NCBI GenBank assembly: GCA_030704615.1
Contig: CM060732.1
Coordinates: 1,552,001 to 1,616,000, forward strand
Direction: 5' to 3'
From: Takakia lepidozioides
Taxonomy: Eukaryota; Streptophyta; Takakiopsida; Takakiales; Takakiaceae
Length of the DNA stretch: 64,000 nt
This document shows positions 1 through 10,238 of this stretch, piece by piece. Position numbers and translations under genes: made by a program. How positions within the stretch are numbered: position 1 is the first letter of the stretch; each line of letters begins with the position of its first letter. A model generated the notes under the pieces. The model saw only the letters and a program-made list of their open reading frames with translations, had not been told where the DNA came from and did not search any database.

Positions 1-66
1 CCACCAGTATCCTGCAAGTAGTATTTTTCTACTGGTAGTCTCCTCTCCAAAATGTCCTCCAGCCAC

Positions 67-1712
67 TCATTTATGAACTTCTTCCAAAACTTTATTTACT
101 TCATGGTGGTACAAGCATCGTTTAAGAACTCCATCAGGTCCTAACTTATACATTCTGCCACCTATCATAGTATAGGGTAAAGCCTTGATAGCTACTCTCT
201 TCCTCTGTTCCTTCCCATAACTGGGTGGGCGCTGACCATGAGTAAGGTAGTATCTGATTGGCCACTGCCAATCTAACCAATCATCTGTACTTTCTTGCAC
301 CTCCACTGCAAATAGACTCACATCAGGTAGTTGGTCATCTACTCCCATGGCGGACTCTCCTGTTGATAGGCATGACAAATGATCTGCCACAAGATGCAAA
401 CGGCCAGGCTTGTAAACAACTTTGAATTCAAACTCGTGCAAGATTATTAACCATCTTGCTATCCTGCCACTTATCAAAGGCTTGTTCACCAGATAAATCA
501 AAGCCTGATGATCCACATAAAACATAAATTTCCCTCCCAATAGGTAATGCCTGAATTTCTTGACTGCATAAATCATTGCCAATGCTTCTCTTTCAGTGGT
601 GCTATAGTTCCTTTCAGCACTGTTGAACAACCTGCTAGCATAGTACACAGGTGAATCTATATTTCCTGTGATATTTTGGGCTAACACAGCTCCCAATGCT
701 TCTCCTGAGGCATCACAGTGTACATGAAATATTACATGCCAGTGAGGGTTAATCAGCACATGTGTAGTTGTTACTGACAATGTAAGTTCCTCAAATGTCT
801 GCTGACATTCAGCTGTCCATGTAAACACTGCATCCTTCTTCAAAAGCTTGCTCAATGGAGCTGCCATCTGTGCATACCGTTTGACAAACTTTCTATAATA
901 AGTAATTTGTCCAAGGAACCTCTTTAGTCCTTTAACGTTACTTGGTGGTGGTGAGGCTTTCATAACCTTTGTCTTTCTAGGATCCACAAGCAGTCCCTTC
1001 TTACACACAATGTATCCCAATAGTACCCCTGAGTTCACACAGAAAGTACATTTTTCTGGATTCAGACCAAGACCTCTCATCCTGCATCTGGCCAAACATA
1101 ACTCCAACTTCTGCAAGTGCTCATTTTTAGAGCTGTACACATTGAAGTCATCTAAGAACACTTGCATGAAATCATCCAGATACTCATGGAAGGATTCGCT
1201 TATCACTCTCTGAAAAATTGCTGGTGCATTACAAAGTCCAAAAGGCATAACTTTGTATGCATAAGCACCCCAGTCTGTGATAAAAGCTGTCTTTCCCTGG
1301 TCTTCTTCCGCCACTTGCACTTGGTTATATCCACTGAAGCCATCCATGAATGAGTACATCTCATGGCCTGCCACAGTGTCCAGTACAACTTCTGTAAATG
1401 GCAAGGGAAATGGATCTTTCTTTGTACAAGCATTCAGTTTCTTATAGTTCACACAAACTCTCAGTTTACCATTCTTCTTGGGAACTATCACAATGGGTGA
1501 CAACCAAGTTGTATACTCTATCGGGTATATGAACTTAGCCTCAGCCAACTTCTTGATCTCTTCCCCAACCTTCTGTGCATAGTTCGGATTCATCCTGTAC
1601 CTTGCCTGTTTGATTGGCACTGACCCTGGTTCCAGTTCAATCTTATGCTGACAAATCTCAGGGGGTATCCCTTTTAGATCCTCATAGCTCCATGCAAATA
1701 CATCTTTTTATT
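67..1712 (-). pseudogene. pol: Reverse transcriptase and RNase H of element X
   Basis: A long open frame (the first Met is at 1620; homology continues upstream to a TAA at about 1712). RT motifs: LSPIVIVPKKNGKLR, the catalytic Asp in SFMDGFSGYNQV, MPFGLCNAP, and FLDDFNVYS in place of YVDD. RNase H follows with HCDASGEALGAVL, EREALAMIYAVKKFRHYLLG and YVDHQAL, supplying its acidic residues, and ends in VADHLSCLS. It would copy the genomic RNA to DNA. The frame ends at TGA (67-69) just before the integrase zinc domain; the same TGA occurs in the H copy at 20162. Enzymatic residues look intact, but the upstream gag-pro breaks make expression doubtful. Confidence 0.9.
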
Positions 1713-1865
1713 TGATAAACAAGCTCTTAGCTTCGTCAAAGAATTCTGGCTCCAAGTCAGCCCCTACTTTCACCATTCTTGGTTCTTCCTCAATTCCCAC
1801 ATTCACTTCTCTCACCTGCTCCTCAGCTGTGATTGTCCATCCAGCCACTATTTCATCCTGTAAAC

Positions 1866-2939
1866 TCATAGTGGCTGGTTTTCTAGGATTTTCATTCCTC
1901 CCTCTTTTTCCTCATAGAAATGTGGTGGGTAACTACTTGTTTCACCCTCAATTGGTATGGCTGTTACTGCACCACAACAGATACCTTTAAAACAACTCAG
2001 ACCTCCCAGTTGTATTTCTGCAACCTGCTCCCACTCTGGTTGTGCATCAAACAGGGTAGCTTCCTGCTCCTCATCAAGTCCTCCCCTCCAGTCGACTCCA
2101 CGAGGTCTTCTGGTAGCAGGTAGCCTACTAGATTTCTTAGTGGTGACCTGTATCTTGTGTTTCCCATCATGCACAGTCAGTAACTGGGAATTCCAGTCAT
2201 GGAATACCATGGCCTGTTTCAGCCATGGTCGACCCAGCAATAAAGAGTAAGCTTCCATGACATCATCCATTTTCAATACAGTCACTGTGATCTTAAAGAT
2301 CATCTTCGGAATCTGTATCTTAACTCCTCTTATCAAGCCTAATGGTTGTACACTCCTTTGATCTGCCATTGTTACTGTGAATGGGGCTGGTTTCATGTTA
2401 CTTAGACCAAGCTTCTGCCTTAATTGGTTTGTCATAATATTCACTCCTGAGCCTCCATCTATCAGTACATCAGTCAAGTCCGTGCTTCCAATTCTCAATT
2501 GGATTATTGGCATAGAATCATCAAAGTCCATGACTGTTTCTCGCCCTTCAGGCTTCACATTATAATTTGTCACCTTGCTGTTCAGGTCTGTGTTCTCTGT
2601 CACATGAGCAATCTGATTGATTGCTTGATACAGCCTGTGCCTACAATGAGGTGCCACAACCAATAGTTGTCCAATGGTAATCTCAGCTTTGGACTGGCAT
2701 ATTATTCCAACCAAAGTCCCTTCATTACCCTGCACTTGAGCAGTTTCTTGCTTCACTTCATCTTCACTCTCTTCTTCTATTTCAGAATCAGAGGAATCTG
2801 CCATAGGGATATCAGTATTCTTCTGCATTTCCCTTAAGGTATCAGCCACTTCCTTGTGCAGTTCCTTCTCATCTCTCCAAGCCTCATCATCTTCAGGCAC
2901 ATCACTACCATCTTCATTAACATCTTCTTCCTCATCCAC
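1866..2939 (-). pseudogene. Aspartic protease and linker of element X
   Basis: A 357-residue frame with an acidic N-terminal linker followed by a retropepsin domain. The active-site motif is LIDGGSGVNIM, the DGG variant seen in plant Ty3 elements instead of DTG/DSG, and the flap/C-terminal motif is LLLGRPWL. It would cleave the gag-pol polyprotein. Compared with the E4 copy, one base is missing near 1875 (GAGGAA to GAAA-type change), so the frame ends at 1866 instead of running on into RT. In X the codon that is TGA in E4 and TAA in H is TGG, which supports a once continuous gag-pro-pol frame. Confidence 0.85.
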
Positions 2940-5693
2940 TGGAGATATTTAGTTTAGCTTTGCTTATGGTAACTATCATTGTACTTACTTCTGGTACAAA
3001 ACATGGCCTAACCATGTGAGCTGCCACTACTGGGCCTTCGTTCACATGAGCTCTCATCTCATTTTGGTGTCTGATCCAGAATGGACAGGCTGCCTTTTGG
3101 TGTCCTGCCTGGTTACAATAGTAACACAGTTCTTCACCATTGGGTCCTCGCCCTTGGTTTGCTCTAGGATTATTTCTATAATCCTGATTCCCTGGTTGGT
3201 AATTCCCCCTTGGATTACCCTGATAGTTGCCTCTGGGATTGCCTTGGTAATTCCCTCTTGGATTACCTCTCCCTGCCATACCATTGTTATAACCACCAAG
3301 CCTACCATAGTGGTCCTGATCATTGTTTCTTCCTGGTTGGGGCTGCACTTGATGCACCCTTACTTGCCTAGGTTCTCTTGCAACTGTCCTTCTGTTGTAA
3401 TAACAATTCTCAGTAGAATGGTTATCCATTTTACAGATAGTACAGTGTTTCTCCTTCATGTGGCATTCATCTGTGGTATGGCCTTCATTCTGGCATTTTG
3501 CACACTACCTTCCTCCAATGTGTTACAGCCTCTGTGGCATACTTCTTCAAGATCTCCTCCAGTCTTTTCTCATAGTTATCCCTCTTCAACTTTTCCTTCT
3601 TCTTACTCTTCCTCTTGAGCTCTTGCTCTTCTTCCTCATCTGACTCAACTTCGGAGTTCTCATCATCCATTTTCTCACTCCTGAGCTTTCCCAATTGCTC
3701 AATTCTGTTGGCTGTTTCAAATGCCTCCTCCACTGTATTATGGGGTAGCATATCCACTTTCTTTTGTAATTCAGGTCTTAATCCACTCACAAACCAGGTC
3801 TTCTGTAACCCTGGTGCTGACACGGCAGCCAACTTTTTCATCATCAACTCCATCTTTTCCATGTACTCTTCAACAGTTTCATGCTTCTTTTGCTTTAACT
3901 GTTGTAAACTCCCATACACTTCATCCTCAGTTTTGCTTGTCCCGAACCTATTTCGGAATGCTGTACTAAGGCCATTCCAGGTTAGGAAATGATTATCAGG
4001 GAATCTTGCATATCATTCACTTGCTTTCTTGATAAGTGAACGAGGAAACAGTCTCATCTTGGCATCATCGCCATTCTCATTGTTCACAATACACATGTGC
4101 TCAAATTGGCTGATGTGTACATCAGGATCCCCTTTCCCTACATATATTGGAAAATGTGGTTTTGCCCGTGTTGGACGTACCGCCATCTGTGGCCCTACAC
4201 CCTGCCCACTGACAGGTGCTGGTCCTCATGTTGGTGCTGGTCCTAGAGGACCTACTGTTGTAGTGGTGGTTCTCCCACCAGGTGTTGGCCCCTGAGCACT
4301 CCCTGCTACTGGCCCCACTGTACTCTCAGTACCCCCAGCTCCAGTTGCACTACTTCCCACACTCCCTGTCCCCCCAGAGCCAGATCCAAGCTGCCCGCCT
4401 GATCCCCCTAAGCTGACACCTTCGTTGGCCTGTGATCCAAGTGCTCTACTTGATCCAGGTCCAACAGGTTGGGATGTCCTGGTTGTAGTCTCAACCTCAA
4501 CTGTTGGGTCTACTTCTTCATACTCTTCATCTTCCAAGTTCATCTCTTGGATTTCCTCTTCGTCACTCATATAACTCAACTGAAGTGGTGTTGGAGAGTC
4601 TGAACTCTCCGTTGGCTCTGCCACATCCTCTTCTCCTTCTTTATCTTGTGCTTCAGAAACTGGAGTTCCTGCTTTTGGTGTTCCATGCCAACTCTGATCA
4701 AAGATTTATGTCAAATCTTTAATCCAGGGATGTACCTCCCCTCGTGGTTGATCTTTTTCCTCTATCAAATCTCTTAATATTTCTTGTAAAGAATAAGAAG
4801 GAGTGGCATCCAACTCTGGTTCTTCCGGTATAGGTGATGTACTCTCTGATCTTAATGGTGTGAGAGGTCCAGATGATTCCCCTATGTCGATTCCTCTCTC
4901 CCAAAGATATGGATAATTAGCTTTCAAATAACTTTCTTTTTTTGCTGAATATCTGTGGAGTCTAGCTTCTCTTTCATCACTCATGTCCCATGTCTTTCAT
5001 ATCTTTAAGCAATAACCAAAACTCTCTTCTGTAGTATCTCTCGTATATGCCTGGATTTCTTTCAAGCTTTAATGCACCCTTGGCTATACTAGAAGTTTCC
5101 GTTACCATATAACCATATGGCAAGCACGTCTGAAAAGTTGTTCTTGGTGTAAGTTTGATCCACAGGATATCCTTAGGAATCCAATTCTTTACCAGTACAA
5201 GTTCTTCATGCATATGAGTGTAAACATTCACTTTCCGTTCCTCCCAGCCTCAAACTCCACTCGTTTAATGGATAGCAACGCTATCACATAAACCAGTGTT
5301 GGTAGCCAACTTTCTCTCCCTCTACAGGCCACTTGATAAATCTTTATCACTCCTTTCTCTAGACCCCACTCTAAATCTGCATTATGCACTCTTTTAAGAA
5401 TGTTTCTTTGAAACCGTCTAGCAATTCCAAAAACCTCTGAAAAAATTGTTTGGACAACCTTTCTTTCTCAGTTCACAGTTAATTTGATTCACATCAAATT
5501 CTTTAATTCTCCAACCACCATGATCCCACCAGATGCCTGTCACATCTAGTTGTTCTTGACCCAGTTCCCCAGTATGGTCGCCAAATGTCGAGCGGCTTTT
5601 ACTCATCCATCCCTTTGCTATCCGAGGTGGGAACTCCAAGATAGAAGAGTTGGATATCTGTAAGCACTCAGCCCGCTCAGAACAATCAGTCAT
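2932..5693 (-). pseudogene. gag: gag polyprotein of element X (broken)
   Basis: The frame opens at an ATG inside the LTR (5693) and runs across the primer site. Segments in order: an N-terminal region without a recognised domain (5693-4706), an acidic and then Gly/Ser-rich linker (4700-4226), a retrotransposon gag domain (about 4200-3700, including WFVSGLRPELQKKVDM), an acidic-basic linker and three CCHC zinc knuckles, the last being CYYCNQAGHQKAACP near 3120. Between knuckles two and three are three tandem GNPRGNYQ repeats, probably an RNA-binding linker. Gag would package RNA in cytoplasmic particles. Several frameshifts and stops separate the pieces (near 4980, 4700, 4220, 3920 and 3480), so no full protein can be made. 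Confidence 0.85.
5567..5583 (-). other. Primer-binding site of element X
   Basis: TGGCGACCATACTGGGG starts two bases after the LTR end. It resembles the complement of the 3' end of a plant tRNA-Arg (TGGCGAC...ACTGGGG; tRNA sequence recalled, not checked), differing in three central bases. The same site follows LTR A4 at 50456-50472. Confidence 0.7.
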
Positions 5694-6434
5694 GACCTAC
5701 AACTAGTGTATCATGGAAGTGCTTCTTGTTTGTATTCATTTTTGCCTTCATGTCAGCAAGTTACCTCACTGTTATATTTAAGTATCAGATTGCTTCAGCA
5801 ATCCACCAGGTTCCATTCACTCTTCCATTCATTCCACAGCTTCTTTTAGGTCTCTCTACACAATGTGAGTATGGAATATGTATCAGATTAAGTTATATCT
5901 AGTAACAGGCCGAAGCCATGGTGTCTCTAATCTGCTCTACAGTATCACCCTACAGCTTTGCATGTATCAAGCATCTACAGATCGTCTCTCCTCCTTCACC
6001 GTGCTCTCCATCTTTGCTCCTGTTCGTGCTCTCCGCCTGATCTCCTCTCCTCATGACCAAGAAGTGCTCTTCCAGAAGTGTCCTCCATGTTGCTGCTCTG
6101 CCTAATTTATCTGCAAGCTGTTCTAACCGCCTAACTAACTAACTGTCACCCAAGAAGTAAGCACTTTCCCTCTGCAGATGTTGTTCCCACACAGTCGTCC
6201 TTACCAATGATAACCGTTCCCTATATACGTTGTGACGGGCTGTGCCAAGTTGTGTCGGGCTGTGACTGTGCCGAGCTGTGACTGGCTGTGTGAAGTTGTG
6301 TCGAACTGTGTAAGCCTGTCTACCACCCCCAAGGCCTGTGCTAGTCCAAGTCTACCATCTGTAAGTCTATGCAAAAATTAAGGGTACCCCACAAAACCCA
6401 TAAAAGTGTCTAAGTCCCAGACAACCCTCTAACA
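5586..6434 (-). repeat. 5' LTR of element X (LTR A1)
   Basis: The 849-bp LTR begins TGTTAGAGGG at 6434 and ends CTCGACA at 5586 (minus-strand reading), giving the usual TG...CA ends. U3 holds a degenerate 10-bp CACAGCCYGA-type minisatellite of about 90 bp (6231-6320), followed by a TATA-like stretch. Three other copies of this LTR occur in the window. A1 is closest to the LTR at 17400-18285, including a shared TATA and long indel-free stretches, as expected for the two LTRs of one insertion. The end of the LTR contains an ATG (5693) that opens the gag reading frame. Confidence 0.92.
6221..6230 (-). promoter_or_regulatory. TATA-like box in LTR A1
   Basis: ACGTATATAG lies directly after the U3 minisatellite and before a conserved GGAACGG stretch. 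The same position in LTR A2 keeps the TATA; in LTRs A3 and A4 it reads CTCACAG or similar. A promoter role is inferred from position. Confidence 0.4.
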
Positions 6435-6439
6435 GGAAT
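6435..6439 (-). repeat. Target-site duplication ATTCC, left copy
   Basis: GGAAT on the plus strand (ATTCC on the minus strand) touches the outer end of LTR A1. It lies in the protease gene of element H, where the uninterrupted E4 copy reads AGGGTATTCCATGACTG. Its partner is at 18286-18290. Confidence 0.85.
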
Positions 6440-8085
6440 ACCCTGGCCTGTTTCAGCCATGGTCGACCCAGCAATAAGGAGTAAGCTTCCATGACATCAT
6501 CCATTTTCAACACAGTTACTGTGATCTTAAAGATCATCTTCTGAATCTGTATCTTAACTCCTCTTATCAAGCCTAATGGCTGTACACTCCGTTGATCTGC
6601 CATTGTCACTGTGAATGGGGCTGGTTTCATGTTACTCAGACCAAGCTTCTGCCTTAATTGGTCTGTCATAATATTCACTCCTAAGCCTCCATCTATCAGT
6701 ACATCAGTCAAGTCTGTGCTTCCAATTCTCAATTGGATTATTGGCATAGAATCATCAAAGTCCATCACTGTTTCTCGTCCTTCAAGCTTCACATTATAAC
6801 TGGTCATCTTACTATTCAGGTCTGTGTTCTCTGTCACATGAACAATCTGATTGATTGCTTGATACAGCCTGTGCCTACAATGAGGTGCCACAGCCAATAG
6901 CTGTCCAATGGTAATCTCAGCTTTGGACTGGCATAATACTTCGGCCAAAGTCCCTTCATTACCCTGCACTTGTGCAGCTTCCTTCTTCACTTCATCTTCA
7001 CCCTCTTCATCTTCTCTATCAGAGTCAGAAGAATCTGTCATAGGGATATGAGTATTCTTCTGCATTTCCCTTATGGTATCAGCCACTTCCCTATGCAGTT
7101 CCTTCTCATCTCTCCAAGCCTCATCATCTTCAGGCACATCACTGCCATCTTCATTAACATCTTCTTCCTCATCCACTGGAGGTGTTAGCTTAGGTTTGCT
7201 TTTGGTAACTATCATTGTACTTACTTCTGGTACAAAACATGGCCTAACCATGTGAGCTGCCACGACTGGGCCTTCATTCACAGACGCTCGCATCTCATTT
7301 TGGTGTCTGATCCAGAATGGACAGGCTGATTTGCGATGTCCTGCCTGGTTACAATAGTAACACAGTTCTTCACCATTGGGTCCTCGCCTTTGGTCTGCTT
7401 TGGGATTATTTCTATAATCCTGATTCCTTGGCTTGTAATTCCCCCTTGGATTACCCTGATAGTTGCCTCTGGGATTGCCTTGGTAATTCCCTCTTGGATT
7501 ACCTCTCCCTGCCATACCATTGTTATATCCACCAGGCCTACCATAGTGGTCCTGATCATTGTTTCTTCTTGGCTGGGGCTGCACTTGATGCACCCTTACT
7601 TGCCTAGGTTCTCTTGCAGCTGTCCTTTTGTTGTAATAACAATTCTCAGTAGAATGGTTATCCATTTTACAGATTGTACAGTGTTTCTCCTTCATGTGGC
7701 ATTCAGCTGTGGTATGGCCTTCATTCTGACATTTTGCACACCAAACATCATTTCTCCAATGTGTTGCAGCCTCTGTGGCATACTTTTTCAAGATTTCTTC
7801 CAGCCTTTTCTCATAGTTATCCCTCTTTAACTTCTCCTTCTTCTTACTCTTCTTCTCGAACTCTTGCTCTTCTTCCTCATCTGACTCATCTTCAGAGTCC
7901 TCATCATCCATTTTCTCTCTCCTGAGCATTCCCAATTGCTCAATTCTGTTGACTGTTTCAAATGCCTCTTCCACTGTATTATGGGGTAGCATATCCACTT
8001 TCTTTTGTAATTCAGGTCTTAATCCACTCACAAACCAGTTCTTCTGTAACCCTGGTGCTGGCACAACAGCCAACTTTTTCATCAT
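6440..8085 (-). pseudogene. gag: Gag C-terminal half and protease N-terminal half of element H
   Basis: An open frame of over 500 codons containing the end of the gag domain (WFVSGLRPELQKKVDMLP), the acidic/Lys-rich linker, three CCHC knuckles (WCAKCQ..., CTICKMDNHSTENC, CYYCNQAGHRKSACP), the GNPRGNYQ repeats and a retropepsin with LIDGGLGVNIM (Ser to Leu after DGG, so possibly inactive). At 6439 the frame enters LTR A1 of the inserted element X. The downstream continuation (FHDWNSQLL...) is found at 18286 on the plus strand. At 8090 the similarity to gag stops abruptly against unrelated DNA, so H is 5'-truncated there. Confidence 0.88.
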
Positions 8086-8090
8086 CCACT

Positions 8091-8940
8091 ACAATACAAG
8101 CTGGGCTTAAAGATCAAGTCGTTTCAGTCAAGCAGTCGAATCCAGATGCCAGGTTCTGACAGTGAAATGTGACAGTAAAACCTAGGGGGTGACATGTAGG
8201 CAACACAGTATGACGTGGATGCGACGTGGCTATGACGTGTAGTAAAGTGGTTTAACTGAATTATAAGGTGGATGCATGACGTGTAGTGAGTGGCTTAAGG
8301 GCAGAGTGACGTGGATGCATGACGTGTAATAAAGTGGTTTAACTGAAGTGGAACATATTGACTATGTTTCATGATGTTTAGTATACGGTTTGACTGTAAA
8401 TCAGTGATAGTGAGTTTGCTTGATTTTGTATATTGTAATATTCTACTGTGAAACAGTAAAAGAGGACACATTTTAGTAAATATGTTTCACTCTGGAGGTG
8501 TATATACATATATACATATAAATATAATAATACATATATATATATGAATTGGGAGGCTTTTTTTTTTGTTTTTGTTTTTGTTTTGTTTATTACTGTTATT
8601 TCGTTTTTTATTTATTTACTTTTAGTTTATATCTGTACGTATGTGAATTAGTGGATATTGTATTTAAATTTTTTGATTCGCTGCACTGCATTGAAAATAT
8701 ATTACAAATACAACAAAACATAGAATACAAATACAGGTCGGAACCAAAAACATTTGGATGGCTCAAAACTGGTTTTATATCAAGAGTGATTTGCAAAACA
8801 AGTTTTGGCCACATTCTACAAATGACCAACATGAGGGCCATGTTGCCATATCCATAGATCACTGCCCAACTGAAGTCATTGAGTAAGAATAATCTGCTGT
8901 GCAGCTAGGTCCAGCACTATCGTGGACATGTCAAGAGAAC
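8091..8940. other. Intergenic, AT-rich, with repeated GACGTG motifs
   Basis: No gene seen. GACGTG occurs at 8212, 8223, 8233, 8278, 8308 and 8321, partly as duplicated units that include GTGGTTTAACTGAA. From 8500 to 8640 there are TA-rich and T-rich simple repeats. Confidence 0.6.
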
Positions 8941-8948
8941 ATTAGAAA

Positions 8949-10130
8949 TCATTTTGAGAATGAATTCAGGTAGTTCCAGAGAATGGTGGTGCCAGCTACC
9001 TTGTCACCCAAAGTGACATCCACTTCCAGGGCTGCCTTGAAATACATATCCACCAAGGCAGTGTTTAGATTGACAACTCCAGCTTTGACGATGTCATCAT
9101 GGACCTTTGTGCCCTTTTGATGGCTGCCAGGCTCACATTTGACGTAGATGTACACCAGGGGAATGTTCAGAATGACATCTGGTACAATTCCAGCTTGGAT
9201 AATGTCACCATAAACCTCTTTGCCCCTTCCCAGGGCTGCTAGGCTCGCATATGCATATTACAAAAACAAATGAACATGACGGCCTGGTCTGGCTTCATCC
9301 CTTCCCACATCATTTGGTCTTATGTTTCCAAAGCCTTAATCCCATACCCATGCTGCACATACCTTGCAATCATGGCACTCCAAAATACCACAACTCGTTC
9401 AGCCATATTGTCAAACTCTCCCTTCACATCAGGCTTGCTGCACCCACATTTGGCATACATGTCCACCAAGGCAGAGTTCAGAATGACAATTTCCCCTTTA
9501 ACGATCGGCATAAGCAAGGGGAAGGAGACAGCAGAGCTGCTGCTCTCTCCCAGCGCCAAAAAACCAAAAGAAAAAAAAATGGAGGGGCTGAGAGAGCTGC
9601 CATGGCTGTGAAGTACCAGTATGCTGCAACGTGATGTGGTTGGGCTTCACCCCTTCCCCCATCAATATTTGATCATAGGTCTCCAAAGCCTCCATACCAT
9701 GTCCCTGCTGTGCATACCCTGCAAGCATCACCCATTCACAATCTCCAAAGCCTCCCTGCCAACCCAGTATATAAACAGAGTACACATAAGTTCCTTGCTT
9801 TGCATCCTCAATGCACCCACATTGGGCATACATGTCCACCAGGGCAGAGTTCAGAATGACATCTGGTACAATTCCAGCTTTGACAATGTCAACATAGACC
9901 TCTTTGACCTTCTCCAGGGCTGCCAGGCTTGCATAAGCATTGCAATCACACAAAAACGTGATGTGGTTGGGGCTTCACCCCTTCCCCCATCATTTGATCA
10001 TAGGTCTCCAAATCCACCATCCCACGCCCTGCTCTGCATACCCTGCGATACTTGTGAGTTTGTACCTGCTTTCCAGCTTCCAGACCTTTTTGGCGTGAAT
10101 CCACATCATTTGTTGGCACTAGGAAAGGGT
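8949..10130 (-). pseudogene. Decayed PPR repeats (PLS type), fragment
   Basis: The minus strand carries broken PPR units such as EVYVDIVKAGIVPDVILNSA, LVDMYAQCGCIEDA, VMLAGYAQQGHGMEALETYD and GVKPNHIT, in several frames with stops between them. PLS-type PPR proteins bind organellar RNA one base per repeat. No start, transit peptide or C-terminal domain is seen. The block lies immediately downstream (minus direction) of the truncated DYW domain at 10.3-10.5 kb and is probably a duplicated array piece joined to it. Confidence 0.8.
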
Positions 10131-10238
10131 TGAGACTGAGCTGCTACTCCCTGGTCTTACATAGTGGGTTTACATAGTGTGCCAAGCACAACATCTGGAG
10201 CCAAAGCCTCCATCCAGTGCCCCTGCAAGCATCGAGTT

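Larger units (their letters stand above)
1..6434 (-). mobile_element. Ty3-type LTR retrotransposon X, 5' half (LTR-gag-pro-RT-RH)
   Basis: Reading on the minus strand, the order is LTR (6434 to 5586), primer-binding site, gag, protease, reverse transcriptase and RNase H, with integrase just starting at the window edge. The order PR-RT-RH-IN and the sequence of the domains place it in Ty3/gypsy; absence of a chromodomain in the related copy at 49.5 kb and the tRNA-Arg-like primer site suggest a Tat/Athila-like non-chromovirus (inference). Its outer LTR edge abuts protease sequence of another family copy (H) with target duplication ATTCC. The matching 3' half lies at about 15.2-18.3 kb on the opposite strand. 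The element is defective: gag and protease are broken by several frameshifts and stops. Confidence 0.9.

Noticed and set aside
3016-3618. Plus-strand 200-codon ORF
   Set aside because: It is the antisense shadow of the gag zinc-knuckle region; composition (Ile/Ser/Leu-rich) mirrors that gene. The same applies to 7336-7830 and the minus ORF at 52394-53026.
4226-4624. Separate Gly/Ser-rich structural protein gene
   Set aside because: It aligns with the linker of gag in E4 (51.5-51.85 kb) and is part of that polyprotein.
8500-8640. Possible origin or matrix-attachment region in TA/T-rich DNA
   Set aside because: Simple-sequence composition only; no specific motif to support it.
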